A stretch of 64,000 nucleotides of DNA from Hofstenia miamia (GCA_004352715.1 SCFE01000003.1:4831109-4895108); one strand, 5' to 3'; shown: positions 23,430 through 35,589, numbered from the stretch's first letter. Numbers and translations: made by a program. Notes: generated by a model not told the origin, from the letters alone.

Positions 23430-25760
23430 TAAAAAAAGCATAGGATGGGAATTATTCGAGCCATTTCAAATCAATAAATCTAACCTACAAGCAGCCTTTT
23501 GTTTGTCTAAAGAAGATTATTAATTTTTAATTTGCAATTAGGCCTACTATACAATGCTAATTGATGATAACGCTATTATCCCTTGTACAATTTATTCCAA
23601 TTGTACAGAGAAACTTCAATGTATTTGGTTAATAAACTTTCTATTTAGAATTGTTAATTTTCTTAATGCCTGTTACTTATTTAGTCCTAGAGTATAATCT
23701 AGGACTGCTTATTGGAGAGATTTATCGAAATCGACCTGTTGGATAAGACTTAGTTTTAGATTGCACTGGTAATTAATATGGAACTTAAGCACACTATATT
23801 AAGGTTTACTAAGTTATTGTAACCCAATCATGCATTGATGAACGGATATCTAAAATATGGAAATTTTAATCTTCTTAAATTGATCGTTAATAATAATAAC
23901 TACCTGGGTAGTACAAATGAAGTCTTTAATATGCTTTAGATTACAGATGTTACCACGACCTTTTGCCTCTACAGTCATCCAAAAGTGTTCCACTGATGTT
24001 ACATAATTACTTATTATGGAATAATCGAGTGAATAGTTTTATTAATGTTTGGCCAATTAATTGTAAATTGGCTGGAATATTAACAGTAATACGAATAAGG
24101 ATAATGTCACCAGTGTCGGTGTCTGAAGAAATGAGGCAATATATAATAACTGTCTCTATTATAATAATGTATGCATTCATATAGGCTAGTGTAGGAATAA
24201 TGAGATGGCGGGTTAAAATGAAACCAACTAATATATTCTTTGACTTATGCTTGTTTGTTATTTGATGTGTTGCACAGATGACCACATAATCTACTTGCAT
24301 GCTTTTAACATTAATATATGCTGCAAATTCTTCTGTTTTAGTAAATATGATAAAAAGAAATGATAGTGCTGTAATTCCTGCAAAGATTCTTACTATAAAC
24401 TTCCTGGAAATTCTTGAAAATCTTTCCTTAAAGCTAGAAAAAATTTAAACGCTTATAGCACAAAAACTATTAATCCTATGCAATATCTGAAGATACCACG
24501 AGATACAAAAGCGTCTCTTCTTTCTTTTTAGCTCGGACCGCTTTAATGGGTCTGAGATATCTTGCAAATGTCAAAAAACCCTTAGAGTTCTTTGTTACGT
24601 CCAAGGGCTTAATGCTTTCTAAATAGATGAACAATAGATATTGAGAGAATATAAATATTTTTCAAAAAGTCGAAATTTACAACACCTTCAACCACCGCAA
24701 CACACCTTAACTGAAGCTTTCAACATTGCATTAAAGCATGTTCCCCAATAGATCTCCACATGCGCCTCACAATTTTCAAATTTGCTAATAGACTTGGAGA
24801 AAATTCCTTGTAAATATGGAAAACGGTTTTGATTTATAATGGATTCTAGTTTAAGGTCTGCTATTGCTTAATATTTTTTTACATGGTACCATATCCATAG
24901 GGCTTTAAGTTTGATGAGAATGAAGTTTGAAATTTGAATACCTTTCAAACTTTAATTTGTAAATTTGAATATTATTAAATTCAAAGTATGATTTGAAATT
25001 TGATAATTCTTTGTAAAAATTCTTACTTACAAAAAATGCATATTTATTAGACTAATGTGTAATTAAATATACATATAGCAATGAGGTAATTTTAAAACCG
25101 CATAATGCATATCTTACCTATATTTTTGTAGCAATATGTAGTATATATAGTATAACATAAATTAATCATACATAGTACATTGTTTATATTGAAAGAAAAT
25201 ATCACTATTGTACTTATTGCAAAGAGACATAATTTGTAGTAAGTAATCTTTGACTTTTAAGAATATTGAAATTGCTTATTAAATCATTCCAAGTAAATCA
25301 AAAAAACAGAGCAACATACATGTGGTCATGATAATCACATTCACAATGTTCACTGTTAGCTTTATTATCAAACATGTTAAAAAAAGAAGTCCCAGACAGT
25401 TTTCTTAAATGAATGAATTTAGTAATTATTAATGCCTGTCAGAAGTCTTCATTTTTAATGTTAGCAATAATTCTAAATTTATAATGTATTTAAAAATTTA
25501 CCATAAAACAATATTGGGGAAATTTAAAACTGTTGATGTGTAAATTTTGCCAACATTTGAATATCAAAGTTCGGGTTGAAATTTGAATTTTAGAATTTTG
25601 GGAAATTTGATTTGAAAGTTTGCAAATTTTGGAAAAATTTGAAAATTTGATTTGAAAGTTGGAAATTTTGAATATGAATTGAAAGCCCTGGGTTTACATG
25701 TCAAAAGGAAACAACAGAGGTAGTCCTTAAGATAAGGTAAACGTCTTGCATACTTGTTAA
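23430..25760. other. Non-coding AT-rich stretch
   Basis: No supported gene. Degenerate AATTTGAAA-rich sequence at 24915-25690 looks like low-complexity drift. A 5' exon of the gene at 21.8-23.4 kb could lie here unrecognised. Confidence 0.4.
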
Positions 25761-25979
25761 GTTTTCAAAGTCTTATCTACATTCATTATGGGGCAAAATA
25801 TGACAATACTTCCCATGATTCCCAAGTACATGAGTTGTGCCATTTAATCGTGATATTTTACCCCATTCCGAGTTTCTGTTCGATCCTAGATGTGTGTCTG
25901 CCCCACATCTTAGGGATACTTCTACTCATCAATCAGATAATATTCGGGGGTAACTCACCCAGTCAACAGACAGATGAGT

Positions 25980-26895
25980 AGGTGTAACCACGATCCGTGT
26001 CCGGACCTTAATCCCAAGAAGCATACAACTAAGGCCGGTTTAATCGTGAGAAACCTCTGGTGACTCTGGCACGCAGAGTGCTGAGCTGTGTTGAGTTTGA
26101 TCTGCAGAGTGAAGCCGAAGACAGAACTTGAGTTGAAAGAGGTTCGCATCTCCCACTTTGGCCAACTAAGACTACTAACGGTAGTAACTAAAGAGAGCGT
26201 GTGCGGGCTGATATAAAGATCCAAAAATTATATTAGAGTATGAGACACTAAAATGCAAAGCATCTAGTGATTAGAGACTCCGTGGCGGTAAGTAAATATT
26301 TTTCGGATCATAAGGACCTGTGACACAGCAAAGCTGCCTCACAGGAAGGCACAGCAAACGCTGGCCTAGGCCTATCTCATATGCCAGAGGCAAAGAGTCA
26401 TCCATGTATGACTCCCCATGAGACGCACTCTTAAAACTGGTACCAGTAGCAGTCTTGCCAACAGTATTTCCACTGTGTTGCCGTCTGTCTTACCAACACA
26501 CAGGCTTCTCGACCGTTACCTCCTCCACACGCACAAAGTGCACATGGTGTTTTACGTCAACTGCAGATAGGGGAGTCCGTACAGCGACTCGCCCAGCGAG
26601 TGTTAGCTCAGCGCCACCCTTCCGGTTCGGCTTTCGCCTTTCATAATGGCGGTTAATGTCTTCTCCAGGAACAACCGCAAGGAGGTACTCTCTGGGACAA
26701 TTTAGGCACACTGCCCTTTCGGTTCCCAATCAGATAATAATATTTCTAACAGAGTAGTTGCTTGAAATGTTCCTTATCTTTGTCTTTTCCAGCTGTTGAC
26801 ACTGACAGTACCTAAAAAGTTTGCCATCAATAAAGATATCGTTACTGAGATGTAGACTCGACGCCGATAATAAATTTATCGGCGGCGGCGCGCCG
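25980..26895 (-). other. GC-richer island with long minus-strand frame
   Basis: About 0.9 kb near 50% G+C in an otherwise very AT-rich region. On the minus strand one frame from 26729 to 26277 is broken only by a TAA at the W-stop after EVTVEKPVCW. That TAA lies inside a good donor sequence (TGTTG|GTAAGAC). The product includes NRHYERRKPNRKGGAELTLA, HHVHFVRVEEVTVEKP and SHGESYMDDSLPLAYEIG. I do not recognise it. The YMDD here lacks the surrounding RT motifs. It could be an exon pair, an unknown repeat or foreign DNA. A perfect hairpin, GCCGATAA-TAAAT-TTATCGGC, followed by GGCGGCGGCGCGCCG, lies at its right edge (26861-26896). Confidence 0.4.
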
Positions 26896-27505
26896 ACGTA
26901 TACCACGTATGCTAAAAATGATTAATTAAATTTGATTAAAAAATTGCCTGAATAGGCTTATACCGTATCTTAAAGGCTCACTCACCGAGTGCACATGCAT
27001 GAAGGTACAGTTACGGTGTGTATATAGGCCTATATAAACCTAACATTTTTGTGTATATCAATTTTTTCATATAATCATTTAGGATGGCTAGCCTAATGTC
27101 TACTCGTACGTACCGTAATAAGTTTACATGTATACTAATAAATACTAATTGATGTTTGAATTAATAAATCTGCCTTACATTCCTATCTATTATTTTTACT
27201 CAAGTGATCAAAAAATTCAAGTATGAATATTTCAAATTGTGGATTGGCTGCCCTTTTTCTGAAAATATGTTGGAAGATCGATTTGGTTGAGAACGAATAA
27301 TTAATGGCAGTAACAAATTCGACAAAAGCAAATACTATGTACTAAACTATTGAATCAAATAAAAAATTATTTAAATTGTAGCAAATATTTATTCACTAAT
27401 ATAGATGGTTCATATTTTCATGGGTCATTACCAACTTCTGTAACATTGAACGACATTTTGATAGTAATGTCCAATTATATATTTTATATATATATATATA
27501 TATAT

Positions 27506-28786
27506 CATGGCCTGCTAAATAACACGGCCTCAAATGATTCATAAATTAATGAAAGCTAAAAGGCCCAAAGCTTGTGTAAACAAATGCTAAATAATATATC
27601 TATTTTGTAAGTATTTTTATGAATATTTGGAAGCTACATATATTTCGGCATGCAAAAATTAATAGATTTTAATTATAACTACAAATTTGTCAAAATATTC
27701 ACTTCGTTTGTTAATAGCTTCACAAATTGCTTTAAAAGTTAAAACCTATTATGAAAACGTTAATACAAAAATATTAAAATTGTAATGTAAACTAAAATGA
27801 TTTATAATAAAAAGATATTCATAATAAACAATTCATGCATAAAAATCAATAATAAGATCTCCGCTGTCTTTATTTGAACGTTGAAATTTGGTCCTTTCGA
27901 ACAGAATCTACAACTTTTTTTTGTTCATTATGAAAGTATATATTTACAAGTTTTCTCCATTAAGTACTTACCACTTTCAAAATGAATGCTACATAGAAAA
28001 TCTGCATTCTTTAAAAAATAGTCCAACACTAGTTGTGCCACTCGACGCACTTCACTTGTTTGTGAAAATGATAGTATTTTAGGTGAAACGATATCAAAGA
28101 TGCCCAGTGCTTGACAAACATAGTCATGGAAAATTTGACTTGGGCAGGCTAAACCGCCACATGATAAAATAGTAAAATATTCACTGTATATCACAGATTC
28201 ATCCTCATCAATTTTCATTCCAAATGTTAATGTCTTCCTTTATTTGACTAGAAAGGCACAAAATTTACTCCGAATATTTTACTTTTCGTAAACCACTCAT
28301 TTGGCGATATTTGCTAAATATTCGCTCAAACATATCACTTTGCAAACGAGAAGTTAAAAAAAATCAAATCCAACATTAAACAGATCATTTAATAGTGCTG
28401 AAAAAGCTCCTAATCAATTTGCTAAATCATGAGATGTTTGCTTTGTAAATTGGGTAAATTTGACCATGAATCCCTACATTCCGCAACATGACAAAGAAAC
28501 TGAAATTTGAAACCACCATTAACTGCAGCACTGCCCAAAATATTATTACCAAGAAATCTTGTTTTAAATACACATTAAAAATAATATGTTGAAAAGAGAC
28601 ATAAATTTTGCAGCAGACTCAAATTCAAGATAATAGTAGAAGTTGTTTCATGAAATATTGATAGCGCTAGTGAAACACTTTGTTGTTATTTCCGGGATGA
28701 ATTGCTTTATATGTTAGATTTTGAGCCTTCTGCATGTTACCATTGAGCTTCAAATCCTTCTCATAAACAGAATAAAGCAGGCCATG
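27506..28786 (-). mobile_element. P-superfamily-like element, diverged, non-autonomous
   Basis: The ends are inverted: CATGGCCTGCT at 27506 and AGCAGGCCATG ending at 28786, inserted between (TA)n runs, so any 8-bp target duplication would be TA repeats. The left terminus, ATGGCCTGCTAAATAACACGG, is strikingly like the AGGGCCTACTTAAAACACGG terminus of the P elements at 29.7 and 46.2 kb. The interior holds a transposase C-terminal-like exon on the minus strand (27972-28218). At 1,281 bp it lacks a THAP domain and catalytic core. The assignment rests on terminal similarity plus that exon. Confidence 0.6.
27972..28218 (-). pseudogene. Transposase C-terminal exon remnant
   Basis: 82 codons from an ATG at 28218 to a consensus donor, GAAAGTG|GTAAGTAC. 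It contains SCGGLACPSQIFHDYV, matching the GGL-x-x-P-S stretch that begins the C-terminal region of P/THAP9-type transposases. The P copy at 46 kb has RGGLTLPPRSLFNVIKT at the equivalent place. A CSIH motif before the donor may be a zinc ligand pair. Following exons are absent inside the element. It is interpreted as a leftover of an autonomous ancestor, not a working gene. Confidence 0.5.
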
Positions 28787-28822
<36 letters not shown>

Positions 28823-29376
28823 TTATGTTAAAAATAATATTAATATATTAAAATGATTTACTTTAGGCGTACACTGTAATTGAGAATGAATTATCAACAG
28901 AAACATTGCTGACATTCTGAAATGTACAATCAATTCCAATTCTATTCGTTTCTGACAATGTGTATCAAAAGATCCCAATCAGTTACTTTAAAATGTCCAT
29001 GTCCAAGCGTTGGAAGTAACAAAAATGTGTCTATTATATGAGCAATTCTTTTTCAATGTCTAATGTACGAATTCTAGTTGCTATAATTAACTAAAGTTGG
29101 CGAGTTTTGATTATTAATGATTTTCGTTGTGGTTTTAATGATGCTTTGGAAAATAAAATTCGTTTAGAAGAAATAGCAAATAGTGGTGCTAAGAAATCTA
29201 ACATGTAATTATTTCTGGTTATGATAATAAATATTCTAATTTGAATATTCCTAACATTCAGTGTATTCATGAATTGATCTAACCATGAGCAGATGTAGCA
29301 TATGTCTTTTGACAGAACCTGTACTTTGAAAAATGTGAAATTAAAAAATACATATATATAAATATATATATATACA

Positions 29377-29413
<37 letters not shown>

Positions 29414-29841
29414 GACCTATCACCGATATCAATCACTCTGTACAAAGCTAAGGAATACAAAGCCCTTCAAAAATTACTTTACATTACCAATACAAACCAA
29501 AAAGGCACAACGTGGTATATTCTTTACAATGGATGTGAAAAGGTTTGCAAATTAAATTTATCGGATTACATTTCTAAGTTTAAGTGAAATTGCCTCCCGG
29601 GGAAAAATAATTATCCCTAATATACAATAAAGCAGGTAGACCTTATATGGGAATAGAATACACCAGGGCCTACTTAAAACACGGCCAGGCCATCTGCAGC
29701 ACACATTTGAAATAGGAGGCGGGAAGTTAAAAACATTAAAATAGGTGTTTTGGCAATATTCATGATATTAAATAAATTGCATTAGTAAAATTGTGTTAAA
29801 TACTTCATTAAAAAACATTTAGAACAGACTTAAAAAAATTA

Positions 29842-31297
29842 CTATTTATTTTTTAAACTTTTAAATGTTTTAACAAACGAAACTCTTGACAAATCTCTAC
29901 AATTTTTGCGAAAATTATTACAAAAAATGTTACAACACGTCATATAGATATTCCTCAAATGATTTCGATGTCGATCACAAAACATATCTACAAAGGAACA
30001 TTTGTGCTCAAGACTTCGTACAATGCTTTGACTCAAATTTATATTTCTTACAGTAATAATATTGTCAACGTTAGATAACAGAATTTCGAAAATTGTTTTA
30101 ATAACGTTAAATAAACTCCGAGGTGGCAAAGTAAGTCCTCCGCGATTAACAGCATCGTAATAAGTTGTTGGTAAATCATTTCAATCAGAATTGTAATATT
30201 TTACATTTTTCACAAATTGGTAATTTCCTCATTATGTAGCCAGAAATATAACATATAACATCTTCTTCATCAGCTGAAAGACTTAAAGCGGCATAAATCA
30301 AAGGGACTTCTGCATATTGGCGAAGTTAGAATTGTGCTTTGGAGCTTTCTTTAAAAGTAAGAGAGATTCAACATTATAAACGTCAAGAAATTTTTGGAAA
30401 GAAAAAACTGAATTTTCAGGTAATTTTAAATTCCACACATCCGGAGAATATTCAAAGCTGGAAATAACACTGATTTTAGTTTGACTAGGTTGTTCCGGAT
30501 ATTTTTCAAAATATGGCATGCATCGAACATTAGATGAATATTACTAAGTAAACCCATAGAGTTTGACGAAAAAACCAAAGCATCCCGTGTTTGTTTTGTA
30601 AAACCATGTCTTGGTAAATGGCATCAGCAAGCAATCCAGTGCGCAAAATATTTTAAGAAATCAATTTTTGAATCTTCTCTACATAAAATATTTTCAAAAT
30701 TTCAGCTGTACTTTGTGCAACAGTGTCTTCCTTAAATAAAATAAAGACGACAATAGAATTACGTATATCAAAAAAATTAACGGCATAAATCACAGATTGA
30801 TTGTCTTTTTCAGAATGTAGGACACGATATGTTAACTTTGGAGCTTTCTTTAAAAGTAAGCCAGATTCAACATTATAAACGTCAAGTAATTTTTGGTAAG
30901 AAAAAACAGAATTTTCAGGTAATTTTAAATTCCACACATCCAGAGAATATTCAAGCTGGAAATAACACTGATTTTAGTTTCACTAGGTTGTTCCGGATAT
31001 TTTTCAAAATATGGCATGCATCAAACATTAGATGAATAACTGATGATTCAGAGAATGGATTTCTGCATATGTATTTTGGTGATCCACCAAATAGACTATA
31101 ATTTTCAAACATCTTGCAAATAAAGAAATGTTTGTAGAATGATTATCACAAGAGATACTCCGCACTTAAAAAGAACTAGAATGCAGTTGATTTAAAATTT
31201 CTTTCAGCTTATCAAAAATAAGTTCAGGATATAATAGGAAAAGCAGAAACGACAAATGGTGATCCAACGATCCAACAATTAAAACAAACAACATTTC
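29842..31297 (-). pseudogene. P transposase catalytic and C-terminal remnants, copy 1
   Basis: Reading from 31297 downward: VGSLDHHLSFLLF and KEILNQLHSS (the strand-rich part of the RNase-H-like fold), SISCDNHSTNISLF, then FDACHILKNIRNNL, the conserved Asp-containing motif before the GTP-binding insertion. Next come NLKLPENSVFS and LLLKKAPKLTYRVLH, and last PPRSLFNVIKT with a histidine/cysteine-rich end (FCDRHRNHLRNIYMTCCNIF) that looks zinc-binding. The VWNLKLPENS block occurs twice because of the internal duplication. Stops and the loss of the middle section make it non-functional. Confidence 0.7.
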
Positions 31298-31298
31298 N

Positions 31299-31596
31299 CG
31301 TACAAAGAAACATCGCACCCTTCACTCGTTTTTTAATCGTGCTTGTACTGCTGCTAATTACATCTTGACTCGCAGCCCTCCAACAGCGATTGATTTCTTT
31401 TCCCCGCAACCGAGCTTCAAGAAATCTTTGATGGCTTTCCTCTTTGCTGAGCCCTTCTCCAACTTCGCCTACTCTTCCATTTGCTCCTATTTCATCTCCT
31501 GTGACTGTCCTCGCTGCCGTAAGACTTGACTTGTTTTTATTTTTTTGTTGTGTATGCCTTCAGCGGCTAATAAAGTCATTATTATTATTATTATAT
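31299..31596 (+). mobile_element. LINE 3' end with (ATT)n tail inside P copy 1
   Basis: The segment begins right after a single N (31298) and ends CTAATAAAGTCATTATTATT before rejoining P sequence at GTAAAG. The second P copy has no such segment. The AATAAAG(x)CATTATTATT ending is the same type as the LINE tail at 51290-51317. Its 5' boundary coincides with an assembly join, so the insertion may be real or partly a misjoin. Confidence 0.55.
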
Positions 31597-32001
31597 GTAA
31601 AGAGAGCTGACAGCTCGGATTTTTTTGTAACTTTGCAGCCATGTTTAGCTCTAAGCCATTGAGAAGGTTTAGAGTTTTCCCGTTATATGAAAGAAAAACT
31701 AACTTGTGCTGGAGTGAATAGCAATCGACCCAAGTACCTTAGACAAACAAAAGGTATATATGTATTGGACAAGCAACTCTCTTAGGCATAAATATTGATA
31801 TAGTACATCTATGTAGAAAGGGTTGCGACTTGCGACCAAAAGTGAGTTTTATTAAAAAATAATAAAAAAAGTATTTTAACAGGTTTTAAATCACAGGTAA
31901 TCCTAATTTTGATTATTGCTGGTGATTTAACCAATATATAATAAAATGTAACTTTATAAAGTTTTGTGTTACCATGTATACTTAACTTATGTTTGTCATA
32001 C

Positions 32002-32456
32002 CTGACTGTTGACTGAACAATTTGTGCAAATATGTAATAATCATCCTGCTTTAAAAAGTGCCAAGATTCTGGGCACAGATCAGCAGTAAAATCTGTAAAT
32101 TTATCTGAGTGTAAGAATTCTTTAATTTCATCTGGTAACACACCCTTTTGACGTGGATAGGGACGACTAGTAGTATCAACAGAAACAACTTTCTTAAAAT
32201 CAAAAACTGACGGAACATGCGATAATCCATAGAGAAAGCGCTTTCTACGATTTGTATTTCCACTCTTACTAATATACTTATCCAAGAAATGACGATCACA
32301 AACAAAAGAATTGGCTGTAACTTTGTATTTATGTCTGCAAATACCAGTAATCCACTTGTTTTTCAGTTGTTCGTCTTTGGGAAATAAAAACTGAGCATGT
32401 ATTGATTTTGAATCATATCCACTACGACATTGTGGTACACAACATTTCTTCCCCAT
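32002..32456 (-). pseudogene. THAP-domain exon of P transposase, copy 1
   Basis: From an ATG at 32456 (MGKKCCVPQC) to a CAG|GTATGA donor at 32002, 151 codons plus two bases. The first 60 residues form a THAP zinc finger of C2CH type: Cys in KKCCVPQC, a Trp in NKWITGI, then Cys-x2-His in FVCDRHF. THAP domains bind the ends of P elements. The sequence continues with a Pro/Arg linker and a helical segment (LPDEIKEFLHSD). An upstream in-frame ATG at 32546 exists, but the THAP fold normally starts within a few residues of the Met, so 32456 is preferred. The downstream exon LPHPRTLRK, seen in copy 2, is replaced here. Confidence 0.8.
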
Positions 32457-32760
32457 AATGAACAAATTAAATGTCGTGTTTGTTACACCAGAGTAGATTG
32501 AACTAATAAATATTGTTGTTATATGAGTCAAGGGCAAAGCATGCACTTAATCGCAGAGTGATGTTGTCTATTGATTGACAAACCCGGAGAAATAATATCT
32601 CAACCGCATTGCTTAATTTCTTATCGCCTCCTATTTAAATTGAGTGCTGCAGATGGCCTGGCCGTGTTTTAAGTAGGCCCTGAATACACCTAGGAACACA
32701 TCTAGAAGTATGTTCTGACCCAATTTTTTCGTAGTGCTCTGACAGATTTGGCCAATTTCT

Positions 32761-35589
32761 TTAGAAAGTTGTCCAGCTCAACATTTGTTTTGGACTCATG
32801 AAAATGGAGTATAAATCATCTTTATCAACGTATCTTTTTAGCGTATATAGAATGAACAGTCGTTGAGACGATTTTTTCACAATATATTTTATGTGAAAAT
32901 TCCATTTCAAGGTAGATGATATCCATAATCCACAAATTTTAATCTGTTCAACTATATCAAGATTATCTGGGAGGACTGTATGTATTTTAGATCGAATCAG
33001 CATTTGTTTAGACTTGCGAGTATTTAATCTCATTCTATAGGAAATAGCCCAGTTGCAGATATTTTTAAATTCAGATTCAAAACAACCGTCATATACAGGA
33101 GTGACCGTTGTGATATCATCTGCGAATTTGAAAAGCATGGAGGAGTTAGACGAAACTTGGAGTGTATTCATAAATAAAATGAATAGGAAAGGTCCAATGA
33201 GTGAACCCTGGGGGACTCCGGATTTAATATTGTAAAACTTGCTGTAGCAACCTGAAATTCTAACTCTGAGGAAACGGTTGAATAGATATGACTTCATAAG
33301 CTTAATAAAGGAAATTGGTAAATGTAGATCGTATAAGTTTTTTAGAAGCAAGTCATGTGAAACACAGTCAAAGGCTTTGCTCATGTCAAATGTTTGCAAT
33401 AAAACAGATTGAGCACCTTTGTCAAGTAACTTCGTGATAGTGTCAACAATTTTAATTAAAGTGATAGTAGCTGACGAATTAGGAATGTACGCGTATTGTT
33501 GCAGTCAACTTTTGAGATTAATTATTGTTTGAAAAATTTGAGGATAACCCTATCGAGTAACTTCTCTGGTATAGGGAGGAGCGATATAGGACGTAGATCT
33601 TCTATGTTAGGCTGGGCGACTTTGGGTAATGGTATAATATCACTACTTTTCCATCTATTAGGAAAACATTTTTGCTGAAAGACTGAGTTAATGATGTTGC
33701 ATAATGGTTCCGCAATAAAAATTGAAGCTTCTTTATATAATCTCGTGGGGATACCATCACTTCCCATCTACTTTTTTTACGTTGAGATTAGATTAATGTT
33801 GATGTACTTCCCAAGGAGTTGTGTATCCTTCAAGGATATACATCATTCTGATCTACAGGTAAAAAACCAATATCGTAAGTAGAGGTGTTCATAGACATTG
33901 TCCCTTCAAAATGTTTGGCAATTTCCTCTGTAGCCTCAATGTTGTTGCAAAACGTAGATAGCAATCGATATATATATATACCTTCTTGTTGTCCAGATCC
34001 GTTGAGTTCCTTTACAACGTTCCACGAATTATCTGCTTTCCTGCACTTAGCATACCAATCTTTTTTTTGCTGCAACTATACCTTTATCATATTTTAGACA
34101 AGCTTGTTGGTAACGACTAGGAGGACCATTAATGAATGCATTATTCTTTTCATGTTCAAATAGCTTCAACACAGGATTCGTCCAAGGTGGGTCACGTGAA
34201 GTAATTTCTATGTGTTTACTAGGAATGTGACTCATAGATAGGTTAATTGCATCATAAAACATGTCTAGTTTGTCATTTATATCATCAGTTCTAAAAAGCG
34301 GCGTGAAATCTACACCCTTAAGAGCTTGAAGGAATGCGATGATATGCGATTTCCTAAAATCATACACCAAATGACATGTACGATATACTGCAGGCTCTTT
34401 GGGCTCGAGTAAACAGATTGAATGCTTAGATAGACCCAGAGGAGCGTGTAGTGTAGCAGTACGATAAGCATTATCAAGAGATTCAGAAAGTAGGATGACG
34501 TCAAGCAGATTATCACCATGGGTTGGCGACTTAACTTTATTGGTAAGGGATAAATTATCAGTTAGAGNCTTTCATGTTCTAATAGCTTCAACACAGGATT
34601 CGTCCAAGGTGGGTCACGTGAAGTAATTTCTATGTGTTTACTAGGAATGTTACTCATATATAGGTTAATTGCATCATAAAATATGTCTAGTTTGTCATTT
34701 ATATCATCAGTTCTAAAAAGCGGCGTGAAATCTACACCCATAAGAGCTTGAAGGAATGCAATGATGTGCAATTTCCTAAAATCATACACCAAATGACATG
34801 TACGATATACTGCAGGCTCTTTTGGGCTCGAGTAAACAGATTGAATGCTTAGATAGACCCAGAGGAGCATGTAGTGTAGTGGTACAATAAGTGTTATCAA
34901 GAGATTCAGAAAGTAGGATGACGTCAAGTAGATTATCACCATGGGTTGGCGACTTAACTTTATTGGTAAAGGATAAATTATCAGTTAGAGATGATAAATA
35001 CTTTTCGATAAATTGATTGTTTAAGTCACCACATAGTATAATACTTAGAGGTTTCACACAGTTGATATCGTCAACAGAGTTAATAAGATAATCAAAAATA
35101 TCAGCATATTCTCCTACAGAAAGGTTCGGTGGGACGTACNTCGATAAATTGATTGTTTAAGTCACCACATAGTATAATACTTAGAGGTTTCACACAGTTG
35201 ATATTGTCAACAGAGTTAATAAGATAATCAAAAATATCAGCATATTCTCCTACAGAAAGGTTTGGTGGGACGTACATAGATATGACAACGATATCAAATT
35301 GATAAATATGGTAGAATAATACCTCTATTGAGTTAGGCTTATTAAGCTTGGTATGGATAACGTGACCTTTGCCAATGTTAGGATTGATCCACAAACAGAC
35401 TCCGCCACCTTTGCAATTTGACTGATCATCTCTGTATGGAGCCCCAAGATATAACCGAGTCATACAATTATCATCAATGGTTTCACGAAGCCAAGATTCA
35501 CATACTGATACTAAGTCTGGTTTGTGTTTGCTAACCAGCATCTTAAGTTCATCCATTTTCAACAAGACAGATTGAGCATTTAGAGACAT
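32761..35589 (-). pseudogene. LINE ORF2: endonuclease and reverse transcriptase, broken
   Basis: The start is MSLNAQSVLLKMDELKML, the typical opening of the exonuclease-endonuclease-phosphatase domain. It is followed by LVSVCESWL, the GGGVCLWI strand, and ILCGDLNNQF with the catalytic D-x-N. The RT fingers follow (MGSDGIPTRLYK, LRPISLLPIPEKLLDRVI), then palm motif A (FDMSKAFDCVSHDLL), motif B (SGVPQGSLIGPFLF) and motif C (FADD, about 33125). After these come GLWISSTLKWNFHI and the thumb. Frameshifts near 33.8, 34.05 and 32.76 kb and two duplicated blocks at single-N joins interrupt it. The motif set is that of the Jockey/CR1 group. Confidence 0.8.
34148..35276. repeat. Two local duplications at single-N joins
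   Basis: 34148-34567 and 34569-34988 are the same LINE segment, with about a dozen differences, joined at N 34568. 35002-35139 and 35141-35276 repeat again at N 35140. Divergent copies stuck together at single Ns suggest two alleles or two LINE copies placed in series by the assembler. Confidence 0.7.

Larger units (their letters stand above)
29665..32682 (-). mobile_element. P element, copy 1, with 8-bp target duplication
   Basis: Terminal inverted repeats of about 55 bp start AGGGCCTACTTAAAACACGG at 29665 and end with the complement at 32682. Both are flanked by a perfect AATACACC duplication (29657-29664 and 32683-32690). An 8-bp duplication, a THAP DNA-binding domain at the transposase N-terminus and THAP9-like downstream segments define the P superfamily. 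The element was inserted into a LINE. It is damaged: a piece of catalytic region is lost, a roughly 205-bp segment is present twice (30330-30535 and 30836-31040), and a LINE 3' end sits at 31299-31596. Confidence 0.9.

Noticed and set aside
26277-26729. YMDD sequence as an RT catalytic motif
   Set aside because: None of the flanking RT motifs is present; the surrounding residues are unlike any RT lineage I know.
29091-29432. 113-codon minus-strand frame
   Set aside because: Its start is a translated (TA)n run and the rest lies beyond the LINE 3' end; no motif.
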